Shown here: positions 8,474 to 15,547 of the stretch, one piece after another
Layout: each line of letters starts with the position of its first letter
Numbering within the stretch: the first letter of the stretch is position 1
Source: DATJPY01 sp035506135
GTDB lineage: Bacteria > Myxococcota_A > UBA9160 > PR03
Assembly (NCBI GenBank): GCA_035506135.1
Contig: DATJPY010000007.1
Location: 1 to 64,000, forward strand
DNA: 64,000 nucleotides
Direction of reading: 5' to 3'
Position numbers and translations under genes: made by a program
Notes under the pieces: generated by a model
Told to the model about the DNA's origin: nothing
Databases searched by the model: none
Seen by the model: the letters and a program-made list of their open reading frames with translations, nothing else

Positions 8474-9541
8474 ATGTCCAGGTCGCTCATGAAGTACCAC
8501 CCGCGCGCCGGCTACACCTACATGCCGGAGGCTCGGTGGCGGGTCGCCGGCCCGCGCGGCGGCTACCTCGTGCGCGCCAACGCGGCGGGCTTCCGATCGG
8601 AGCGCGAGTTCGTCCCGCAGCGCCAGCCCGGCACGTTCCGGGTCCTCCTGTTCGGCGACTCGCAGACCGCGGGCGAGGGAGTCGGCAACGCCGGGCGCTA
8701 CAGCGATCGGCTCGAGAAGGCCGTCCCCGGTCTCGAGGTCTACAACTACGCCGTGGCGGGCCAGGCCCCCGACCAGCAGCTCCTGCTGTTCCAGGAGCAG
8801 ACGGAGGTCGAGCGCGATCTGGTGGTGGTCGGGATGTACGTCGAGAACATCCGGCGCATCACCACCCGCCTCGTCAAGCAGCAGGACACCAGCGGCGAGG
8901 TCGTCTTTCGCGCCAAGCCGTACTTCGAGCTCGAGAACGACGAGCTGGTGTTGCGCAACGTCCCCGTCCCGAAGGAGGCCTGGACGGAGGAGGCCCTGCC
9001 CGAGGAGTTCCGGCCTCACGCCTACGCGAGCGGGGTCGGGGAGCGGCTCGTCGACCACCTCAAGGGGGCGCTCCAGCGCGCGCCGCTCACCGCTCCGCTG
9101 CGACGAGCGGTCAAGAGCGCCGCGATGCGGCTCAAGCGCTTCGACCCGGTGCCGGAGTACGATTCACCGGAGGATCCGGCCTGGCTCCTGCTTCGCAAGA
9201 TCCTCGAGACGTTCGTCCACGAGAGCCGGGCGCCGGTGCTCGTGATCCTGATCCCGCACTACTTCTTCCTGTCCGAGCGGAGCGATCCGAGCGCCTACCA
9301 GGCGCGATTCCGCGAGCTTCGAGAGGCCACCGGATGCCACGTCTTCGACCCCCTCCCGGAGCTGCTCGAGCTGACCGCCGAAGAGCGCAGCGCGCTGTGG
9401 TCGGACGAGGCGGGGCATCTGTCCGCACCCGGGCACGAGATCCTGGCTCGCATGCTCGTCCCGTGGATGCATCGCTTGCTGGGAGGGCGCGACGGGGCGA
9501 CGCCCGAGCTCGCAGCGGAGCCGGCGGCGAGCGAGCCGTAG
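8474..9541 (+). CDS. SGNH/GDSL-family hydrolase
   Basis: A 355-residue protein with the SGNH fold. Block I is LLFGDSQTAGEG with nucleophile S63, block II glycine is in YAVAGQAPDQQ, and the last block is DEAGHLSAPGHE with the catalytic histidine H315. This family deacylates or acylates sugars and lipids; the AlgJ/DltD-like branch modifies exopolysaccharides. There is no clear signal peptide, so a cytoplasmic tailoring step next to O-carbamoylation is plausible. It is the last gene of the carbamoyltransferase operon. Substrate unknown. Confidence 0.85.
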   Translation: MSRSLMKYHPRAGYTYMPEARWRVAGPRGGYLVRANAAGFRSEREFVPQRQPGTFRVLLFGDSQTAGEGVGNAGRYSDRLEKAVPGLEVYNYAVAGQAPDQQLLLFQEQTEVERDLVVVGMYVENIRRITTRLVKQQDTSGEVVFRAKPYFELENDELVLRNVPVPKEAWTEEALPEEFRPHAYASGVGERLVDHLKGALQRAPLTAPLRRAVKSAAMRLKRFDPVPEYDSPEDPAWLLLRKILETFVHESRAPVLVILIPHYFFLSERSDPSAYQARFRELREATGCHVFDPLPELLELTAEERSALWSDEAGHLSAPGHEILARMLVPWMHRLLGGRDGATPELAAEPAASEP

Positions 9542-9653
9542 CCGCTCGCGCCCCTCTCCAGGCCCGCCGTCGGTCAGGGCGGTTGGGGTGAAGAGTTGCT
9601 GGGCACCGCGGTGTAGGCGTACGCCGCTCCGCGTAGGGCAGCCTAAAGCGCCC

Positions 9654-9683
9654 TTGACACCGATGCGCCGGGCGTGCTCCAAT
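9654..9683 (+). promoter_or_regulatory. Candidate sigma70-type promoter before PEP-CTERM gene
   Basis: A perfect TTGACA at 9654-9659 is followed 18 bases later by TCCAAT at 9678-9683, about 65 bases before the ATG at 9749. The -10 is weak. Confidence 0.4.
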
Positions 9684-9748
9684 GCGCCCCGCTCCCCTGG
9701 GAAGGTGCATTCGTGCAGTCCTGGCCCGCAGCGGCCAAGGAGTTGCCG

Positions 9749-10462
9749 ATGCCTGCTTCCCCCCTCCGCTCTCTGCTGCTGACTCTCGCGCTGACCCTGG
9801 GCTTCGCCCTGCCGTCGGGCGCGACGACCTGGCACGATGGGGACATGGTCACGTACAACCAAACTACCTGGGGCGACCTCGACGCAGACGCAAGCACACT
9901 GCTGGCCACGTACTATGCCACCGTCTATCAGTCCACCTTCGGCGTGTTCGAGATTGGCATCCCTGGCGTCGCGGGCTTCTCGATCCAATTCACCAACGTC
10001 GATGATCTCCAGGCCTACCTGCCTCCAGCTGGCGCGCTCGGATCGCTCGACAGCGACTTCCAGAATCCGACATCGACTTCGGCGGGATTTTTCGGGGGCG
10101 ACGTAGCGGCGCTCAAACTCAACGTGGACTTCTCGGATGCGGGCTTCCTGAGCGGGAACGTTCCGCTCTTCTTCGGTGACCTGGTGCTGCATGACATGTC
10201 GACGCTGCCTCTACTCAACGGAACGACGGTTCGGGGATTCCTTGCGATCGTGAACTCTGCGCTCGGCGGAGGCAGCGCACTCTACCCGATTGAAGACCTC
10301 GATCTCGTAGCTGGCGAGCTCAACGGCACATTCTACGGAGGCGCCGCGGCGAGCTTCGCGCAGGATCACCTGAACGCCCCCGTTCCCGAGCCCGGCACGC
10401 TGGTGCTCGTCTTCAGCGGCATCGCGGGCATCGCCGTCGCGAGCCGCAGCAGGCGCGGCTGA
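9749..10462 (+). CDS. PEP-CTERM sorting domain protein
   Basis: A 237-residue exported protein. ATG 9749 opens a signal peptide (LLLTLALTLGFALPSGA); the C-terminus is a PEP-CTERM tripartite signal: VPEPGT, a hydrophobic helix (LVLVFSGIAGIAVA) and a basic end (SRSRRG). Exosortase (EpsH/XrtA) would cut there and release the protein to the surface or extracellular matrix. The body is Asp/Thr/Ser-rich, beta-sheet-like, with no family recognised. Its GC content is distinctly lower than in nearby housekeeping genes. No exosortase gene lies in this window. Confidence 0.85.
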   Translation: MPASPLRSLLLTLALTLGFALPSGATTWHDGDMVTYNQTTWGDLDADASTLLATYYATVYQSTFGVFEIGIPGVAGFSIQFTNVDDLQAYLPPAGALGSLDSDFQNPTSTSAGFFGGDVAALKLNVDFSDAGFLSGNVPLFFGDLVLHDMSTLPLLNGTTVRGFLAIVNSALGGGSALYPIEDLDLVAGELNGTFYGGAAASFAQDHLNAPVPEPGTLVLVFSGIAGIAVASRSRRG

Positions 10463-10477
10463 CGCGGACTCCGGGGC

Positions 10478-11146
10478 TCAGCCTCCCGGCGTCTCCGCGA
10501 GATCGATGCGCCCCCAGCGCTGCCAACCCGTGCGCAGGAGCCAGCTCGAGGCCGGCGAGACCACCGGCGGATCGCGGGCCGGCACCGCGGCCCGCGCCCA
10601 GTGCGAGAACCAGCGGCCGGACGAGGCCGGGTCGACCGCTACGGGCGCGGCGCCCCCGCGCTCCGCCGCGTGCTTTCGCAGGTTCAGGAGCACGTAGGCC
10701 AGCGCATTCCGCACCTCGCGCGGCGTGCGCAGCACGCGCAGGTGGTAGCGGTCGGAGAGGACCCGTCCGCTGTGCCCGAGCGTCCGGTTCACGAGCCGCG
10801 CCAGGCGGACGCCGAGCGCCTGCATGCCCCGCCCCAGGGCGCGGGCATCGTCCGCCTCGACCACGAAGTGGGCGTGATTGGAATGCAGGGAGTACTGGAC
10901 AACGCGGAAGCCCTGTCGCCGGCGCAACGCTGCGAGCGCCCGCTCGAAGGCGAGGACGACCCCGCGACGCCGCAGCGAGGGCAGCCCACGGACGACGCGG
11001 ACGGTCACGAGCGCGGGATGCCTCGCCGCCACGCCCTCCCGCGAGAGGTGTCGCACGCGCGGGTTCGGTCCGGGGCGTCGTCCGGCACCGACCCGACGAC
11101 CGCCGTGACCATGCAGCCGAAGCTCGATCTGCACCGCATTACTCAT
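10478..11146 (-). CDS. REP-associated tyrosine transposase (RAYT, Y1 family)
   Basis: A 222-residue single-strand transposase of the IS200-like Y1 superfamily. It has the GRRVGAGRRPGPNPRVRH N-terminal segment typical of RAYTs, VQYSLHSNHAHFVVEADD holding the metal-binding histidines (HxH-like NHAHF), and RNALAYVLLNLRKHA around the catalytic tyrosine, plus the usual end (WGRIDLAETPGG). RAYTs are domesticated enzymes linked to mobilising REP palindromes. Large palindromes lie directly upstream of this gene (11259-11373), fitting that relationship. Convergent with the PEP-CTERM gene. Confidence 0.87.
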   Translation of the reverse strand: MSNAVQIELRLHGHGGRRVGAGRRPGPNPRVRHLSREGVAARHPALVTVRVVRGLPSLRRRGVVLAFERALAALRRRQGFRVVQYSLHSNHAHFVVEADDARALGRGMQALGVRLARLVNRTLGHSGRVLSDRYHLRVLRTPREVRNALAYVLLNLRKHAAERGGAAPVAVDPASSGRWFSHWARAAVPARDPPVVSPASSWLLRTGWQRWGRIDLAETPGG

Positions 11147-11258
11147 TCGTGCGTATGATACGACGAACGCACGGACGAAGTCAAGAACAACTTCGCCGGA
11201 TTCAACACATTAGTGAGTCGAACCGATGCGAGCACAGCGCGCCGATCAGCCCCGCCCA

Positions 11259-11373
11259 CTCCATCCCAACCGCCCCTCTCCACTCCAACTGCCCTTCCTG
11301 CTCTCGCAGCAGAAGGGCTGTTACAGGCGAGACACCCGGCGCGCGACGCCAGAGAGAGGCGGTTGGGATGGAG
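11259..11373. repeat. REP-like nested palindromic element beside the transposase
   Basis: A 16-base arm at 11259-11274 (ctccatcccaaccgcc) is matched exactly in reverse complement at 11358-11373. Inside it, 11291-11302 pairs with 11308-11318 (one bulge) around a CTCGC loop. This nested arrangement immediately upstream of a RAYT gene is what REP/BIME elements look like. Whether further copies exist elsewhere in the genome cannot be seen here. Confidence 0.6.
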
Positions 11374-11398
11374 AGCAATCGGCCGGGCCGGAGAGCGG

Positions 11399-11430
11399 GC
11401 CTGACCGTCGCCTTCCGGCGACGATCAGGC
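11399..11430 (-). terminator. Hairpin overlapping the end of the phosphatase gene
   Basis: A 14-base stem, 11399-11412 with 11417-11430, has a TTCC loop and a single C/A mismatch. It includes the stop codon (11425-11427) of the minus-strand phosphatase. There is no T-tract, so it could be a terminator-like or 3'-end-stabilising structure rather than a classical intrinsic terminator. Confidence 0.45.
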
Positions 11431-12099
11431 CTGGAAGATCGTCTCGTCGGGGAGCCGGATCGCGGTGAGCGGTCCGCCGTAGCCGGCACCGGTGTCGATG
11501 CCGATGCTGTAGGGCGGGTTCCAGCGCACCTGGAAGTCGGGGCGCGGGGTGTGGCCGTAGACGATCGTGATGCCGAGCTGGTGCGGCAGGTCCGCGGTCG
11601 AGCGGTCCCACAGGAGCTCCTCCGTCCGCGCGCGGCGCAGCGCCCAGCCGGGATCGGTCGCCTTCGCGAGCGCCCGTCCGAGGCCGGCGTGCACGAACAG
11701 GTAGTCGCCCTCGACGTAGTGCAGGCGCAGCGACTTGAAGAAGATCTCGTGGTCGGGCGGCAGGCGCATGCCGGGGCCGGCGCGCTCGCGGTCGAAGCCC
11801 TCGTAGGAGTGCAGCGTCTCGCCGCCGCCGTTCAGCAGGAAGACGTCGCTGGCGAAGTACGGCGCCCCCTTCCAGCCGATGTAGTCGAGGAACATCGACT
11901 CGTGGTTGCCCATCAGGAAGACGCACGGGTGTTGGACACCGAGCCGGATCAGGCGGTCCACGACACCGCGCGAGTCGGGACCGCGGTCGACGTAGTCGCC
12001 GAGGAAGACGAAGCGGTCGTCGGGGCGCAGCGGCAGCGTCTCGAGCAGGTGCTCGAGCTTCTCGAGCTGGCCGTGGATGTCGCCTACGGCGTAGAGCAT
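11425..12099 (-). CDS. PPP-family serine/threonine-type protein phosphatase
   Basis: A 224-residue metallophosphoesterase close to bacteriophage-lambda PPase and PrpA/B. Dimetal motifs appear in order: GDIHG (residues 6-10), GDYVDRG, GNHE, the histidine of HAGLG and GHTP. It would dephosphorylate phospho-Ser/Thr/Tyr proteins or small nucleotides (ApaH-like) using Mn/Fe; the true substrate cannot be deduced. The ATG at 12097-12099 lies within the 3' end of rlmN (16-base overlap), so the gene is the last of a long minus-strand operon. Confidence 0.9.
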   Translation of the reverse strand: MLYAVGDIHGQLEKLEHLLETLPLRPDDRFVFLGDYVDRGPDSRGVVDRLIRLGVQHPCVFLMGNHESMFLDYIGWKGAPYFASDVFLLNGGGETLHSYEGFDRERAGPGMRLPPDHEIFFKSLRLHYVEGDYLFVHAGLGRALAKATDPGWALRRARTEELLWDRSTADLPHQLGITIVYGHTPRPDFQVRWNPPYSIGIDTGAGYGGPLTAIRLPDETIFQA

Positions 12100-13160
12100 G
12101 GCGACTCGGGTGCGAGCGCGGCGGGCGGCTGGCGCGCCGCGAGCTGTCCGCACGCGGCGGCGATGTCGGCGCCGCGCGGCCGCCGCACGGTGACCGTGAC
12201 GCCGGCGCGCGCGAGCTCGCCCGCGAAGCGCTCCACCACCTCGGGCGGCGACGGCCGCTCGGCCGCGTCCTCGTGCGGGTTCATCGGGATCAGGTTCAGC
12301 TTCGACGGGAGCCCGCGCAGCAGCCGCGCCAGGCGGCGCGCGTCGTCGGGCGCGTCGTTCACCGCGTCCATCAGCGTGTACTCGAAGAAGACCGGTCGCC
12401 GCGGGGTGATCGCCGCGTGCGCGCGCAGCGCGCCGAGCAGCACCGCCAGCGGGAAGCGGCGGTTGAGCGGCACCAGGCGGTCCCGCAGCGCGTCGGTCGC
12501 CGCGTGCAGCGAGACCGCGAGATTGACCGGCAGCGCGTCGAGCAGCGGGCCGATCTTCGGCACCACGCCCGCCGTCGACACCGTGACGCGGCGCGGGCCG
12601 AGCGCGAAGGCCTTCGGATGCAGCAGCAGGCGCGCCGATTCGACCACGGCGGGCAGGTTCAAGAGCGGCTCGCCCATCCCCATGTACACCACGTTGGTGA
12701 TCCGCTCCCCCGGCCCGAGCGCCTCGCGCATGCGGCAGACCTGATCCACGATCTCGGCAGCGCGGAGGTTGCGCTTGAAGCCGAGGGCTCCCGTGGCGCA
12801 GAAGGAGCAGGCGAGCGGGCAGCCCACCTGGGTCGAGATGCAGAGCGTCGTGCGCTCGCCCTCCGGGATCAGCACCGACTCGACGACGGCGCCGTCCGCG
12901 GCGCGCAGCCGCCCCTTGCGGGTGCCGTCGGCCGAGCGCTCGAGGCCGTCCCACTCGAGGGCGCGCAGCCGCCAGCGCGACGCCAGCCAGGCGCGGAGCT
13001 CTCCCGGCAGATCGCTCATCGCCTCCGGATCCTCGACGCCGCGGGCGTAGAGCCACGCCGCCACCTGCTCCGCCCGGTACGGCGGCACACCCTCGGCAGC
13101 GAAGCGCGCGCGCAGCGCCTCGATCGAGTGGTCCTTGAGTTGGGGGCGGGGATCGGACAT
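12084..13160 (-). CDS. rlmN: Dual-specificity 23S rRNA/tRNA adenine-C2 methyltransferase RlmN
   Basis: A 358-residue radical SAM enzyme methylating C2 of A2503 in 23S rRNA and A37 in some tRNAs. The radical-SAM cluster is CPLACSFC (C-x3-C-x2-C) after ISTQVG. Also visible are the GMGEPLLN segment, and FFEYTLMDAVNDAP and NLIPMNPH, all diagnostic of RlmN/Cfr. The conserved cysteine near the C-terminus (IAAACGQL) is the methyl-carrying residue. The N-terminal accessory domain YRAEQVAAWLY is present. ATG at 13158-13160 is chosen. It lies 38 bases after trmB, making a small RNA-modification pair in the operon. Confidence 0.96.
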   Translation of the reverse strand: MSDPRPQLKDHSIEALRARFAAEGVPPYRAEQVAAWLYARGVEDPEAMSDLPGELRAWLASRWRLRALEWDGLERSADGTRKGRLRAADGAVVESVLIPEGERTTLCISTQVGCPLACSFCATGALGFKRNLRAAEIVDQVCRMREALGPGERITNVVYMGMGEPLLNLPAVVESARLLLHPKAFALGPRRVTVSTAGVVPKIGPLLDALPVNLAVSLHAATDALRDRLVPLNRRFPLAVLLGALRAHAAITPRRPVFFEYTLMDAVNDAPDDARRLARLLRGLPSKLNLIPMNPHEDAAERPSPPEVVERFAGELARAGVTVTVRRPRGADIAAACGQLAARQPPAALAPESPCSTP

Positions 13161-13198
13161 GGATCTGACGAGCACCCTACGGGAGGGGTCCGCGCCGG

Positions 13199-13843
13199 TC
13201 AACGCGCCGGCCGGCGATACGCCCAGAAGTGCAGCGGCCGGCCTTCGGCGCGCCACTCGAGCTCGTAGGCGGTCGGCATGCGGCCGGGGACCTCTCGCAG
13301 CCACGGCGCGGGCGCATACGCGTTCTCGAGTCGCGGCTCGGCCGCGAGCACCGCATCGATGTGCTCGGCGTAGGCGCGGTCGTCGGTCGCTACGTGGAGC
13401 GTCCCGGCCGGCGCGAGCCGCTCGGCGAGCGCGGCGACGAGCGCCGGTTGGACCAGGCGACGGCGCTCGTGCCGGCGCTTCGGCCACGGGTCGGAGAAAT
13501 TGATCCAGACGGCCTCGAGCGAGGCCGGCTCGATCAGCTCGGCCACCACCTGCTCGCCGGGGGCGTGCAGGAGCCGCACGTTGCAGAGCTCGCTGCGCGC
13601 GAGGCGTCGCGCCAGCCGCAGCACCCGCTTCCACGAGATCTCGACACCGAGGTGCGCCACCTCCGGCGCCGCACGCGCCAGCTCCGTCAGGAACTCGCCG
13701 CGCCCGAATCCGATCTCCAGCACGAGCCGCAGCGGCGCGGCCAGCGCGGGCGCGAAGAGCGCCGCGACGCCGCGGGCACGCGCGTCGTCGAGCGCGACGC
13801 GCCAGTCGGGACCGGGCATGTCGAGCTTGAGCCGCCGCGACAC
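13199..13843 (-). CDS. trmB: tRNA (guanine-N7)-methyltransferase TrmB
   Basis: A 214-residue class I SAM methyltransferase that makes m7G46 in the tRNA variable loop. The SAM-binding motif is LEIGFGRGEF, and the family signature INFSDPWPKRRHERRRL is complete; YELEWRAEGRPLHFW closes the catalytic domain. The GTG at 13841-13843 is the longest start; ATG at 13817-13819 is an alternative eight codons in. It is slightly shorter at the N-terminus than E. coli TrmB. Its upstream gap from sppA holds one copy of the dispersed hairpin repeat. Confidence 0.95.
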   Translation of the reverse strand: MSRRLKLDMPGPDWRVALDDARARGVAALFAPALAAPLRLVLEIGFGRGEFLTELARAAPEVAHLGVEISWKRVLRLARRLARSELCNVRLLHAPGEQVVAELIEPASLEAVWINFSDPWPKRRHERRRLVQPALVAALAERLAPAGTLHVATDDRAYAEHIDAVLAAEPRLENAYAPAPWLREVPGRMPTAYELEWRAEGRPLHFWAYRRPAR

Positions 13844-13868
13844 GCGACTGGTCTAGCGCAGGCGGCAA

Positions 13869-13929
13869 GGAGGCCGACCCGGAGTCGGCCTCCGCGCAGT
13901 GAGGCGGAGTCTGCGGAGCCGAACGAAGG
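13869..13929 (-). repeat. Dispersed arm-plus-hairpin repeat, copy 1
   Basis: Read on the minus strand, just after the sppA stop, it begins with the conserved arm (cttcgttcggctccgcagac...) and ends in a perfect 10-base stem (13869-13878 with 13884-13893) with a 5-base loop. The arm matches copies at 54.0, 61.8 and 61.9 kb; the stem sequence is different but fully paired. Confidence 0.65.
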
Positions 13930-13936
13930 TCATCAG

Positions 13937-15547
13937 CTAGCCCCTGCCGACGAGCAGCCCGCGCAGCCGATCCAGGGGTCGTGCGCGCGGCAGCACGTCG
14001 AGCACCGCCCGCTCGCCCTCGGCGAGACCGGCGCGCGAGCGCGCCTCGCGGATGGCCTCGAGCGGGCCGCCCAGCGCGTCGATCAGTCCGAGCGCCACCG
14101 CGCGCCGCCCGCTGAAGACGCGCCCCTGCGCGACGCGCTCGACCTCCTCCCGCGAGAGCTTGCGCCCCTCCTCGACCCGGCGCAGGAAGACGTCGTACAT
14201 CGCCTCCATCTCGCGGCGCACGGCGGCGCGCTCGTCGGGCGTGAAGCCGCGCGATCCCGTGAGCAGCCCGGCGCGCCGGCCGCGCTCGACTGCGTCGCGC
14301 CCGATGCCGAGCCGGTCGTAGAGCCCGCCCAGGTCGAGCTTGCCGCCGATCACGCCGATCGATCCCGTGAGCGCGCTCGCCTCGGCGACGACGTGGTCGG
14401 CGGCGACGGCGGCCAGATAGCCGCCCGAGGCGGCCACCTCCCCCATCGACGCGACCACCGGCTTCTCGCCGCGCGCGATCGCGAGCGCGCGCCACAGGAG
14501 ATCCGAGGCGAGCGCGTCGCCGCCCGGGCTCGTGATGCGGAGCACGATCGCGCGCACGGACGGCGCGAAGGCGAGCCGACGCAGCCGCGCGGCGAGCGAA
14601 TCGACCGAGATCCCGCCGAGCGCGGCGCGGAGCTGGATGGCGCCGCCCGCCACGACGTAGGCGACGTGCGGGAGGTCGCGGTGCAGCGGCCTCCAGCCGG
14701 GATCCGCCGCGTGCAGCGCGGCATAGGCGGCGGCACCCACGAGCCGGACGCGCGGCTCGCCCGGCCGCGGCGACGCCTCCTTCGTGTCGGGCGCCAGCGC
14801 GGCGAGCTCCCCGTCGATCTCGTCGGGGAACAGGCAGCCGTCGGCGAGACCCGCCTCGACCGCGGCCGCCGCGCCGTAGGGGCCGGCATCGATGCGCGCG
14901 CGGACCGTGTCGGGCTCGAGCCCGCGCCCCGCCGCGATCGCCGCCACCAGCTCGCCGAAGGCGTCGTCGAGGTAGCCCTCGATCTGCTCGCGCGACTCGG
15001 GCGACATGCTGTCGCGCGTGAGCGTCTCGCCCGCCGTCTTGTGCGTCCCGATGCGCACGACGTCCGCGCGCACTTCGATGCGCGCCAGTAGCCGCGACAG
15101 GTACAGGCCCTCGCTGCGCAGCCCGACCAGCCCGAGCGAGCCGGCCTCGGGCAGCCAGAATCGCGAGGCACCGCTCGCGATCACGTACTCGGCCTGCTGC
15201 AGCCGCTCGCCGTAGGCGGCGACCGGCTTGCCGGCGGCGCGCACGGCGTCGAGCGCCCGCCGGAGCGAGGCCGCCGCGGAGAGCCCACCGGGCGCGCCCG
15301 CCAGGCGCACGAACACCCCCGCGACCCGCACGTCGCGGGCGGCGGCGTCGAGGGCGCGCAGCGCGTCGAGCAGGCTCGGGGTGCGCGCGCGCGCGACCAG
15401 GCGTGCGCCCCCGCGCGTCTCCTCGAGCGGCGGCGCGAGCCGCAGCCGCAGCCAGAAGGGCGCGCGGCGGGCCAGCGCGAAGTACGCCGCCGCGCGGCGG
15501 GCGGCCCACGCGGCGTCCGCGCCCGCGCGGCGCAGCGGACCCGCCAT
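13937..15547 (-). CDS. sppA: Signal peptide peptidase SppA (protease IV, 67-kDa type)
   Basis: A 536-residue S49 serine protease that degrades cleaved signal peptides. It has two tandem S49 domains as in E. coli protease IV. The general-base lysine lies in IGTHKTAGE (N-terminal domain, near residue 160), and the nucleophile serine is in SMGEVAASGGYLAA (C-terminal domain), with TGSIGVIGG after it. No strong N-terminal membrane anchor is visible beyond AYFALARRAPFWLRL, so attachment may be weak. The start ATG at 15545-15547 overlaps the stop of the VWA gene (TGATG), implying coupled translation. Confidence 0.9.
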   Translation of the reverse strand: MAGPLRRAGADAAWAARRAAAYFALARRAPFWLRLRLAPPLEETRGGARLVARARTPSLLDALRALDAAARDVRVAGVFVRLAGAPGGLSAAASLRRALDAVRAAGKPVAAYGERLQQAEYVIASGASRFWLPEAGSLGLVGLRSEGLYLSRLLARIEVRADVVRIGTHKTAGETLTRDSMSPESREQIEGYLDDAFGELVAAIAAGRGLEPDTVRARIDAGPYGAAAAVEAGLADGCLFPDEIDGELAALAPDTKEASPRPGEPRVRLVGAAAYAALHAADPGWRPLHRDLPHVAYVVAGGAIQLRAALGGISVDSLAARLRRLAFAPSVRAIVLRITSPGGDALASDLLWRALAIARGEKPVVASMGEVAASGGYLAAVAADHVVAEASALTGSIGVIGGKLDLGGLYDRLGIGRDAVERGRRAGLLTGSRGFTPDERAAVRREMEAMYDVFLRRVEEGRKLSREEVERVAQGRVFSGRRAVALGLIDALGGPLEAIREARSRAGLAEGERAVLDVLPRARPLDRLRGLLVGRG

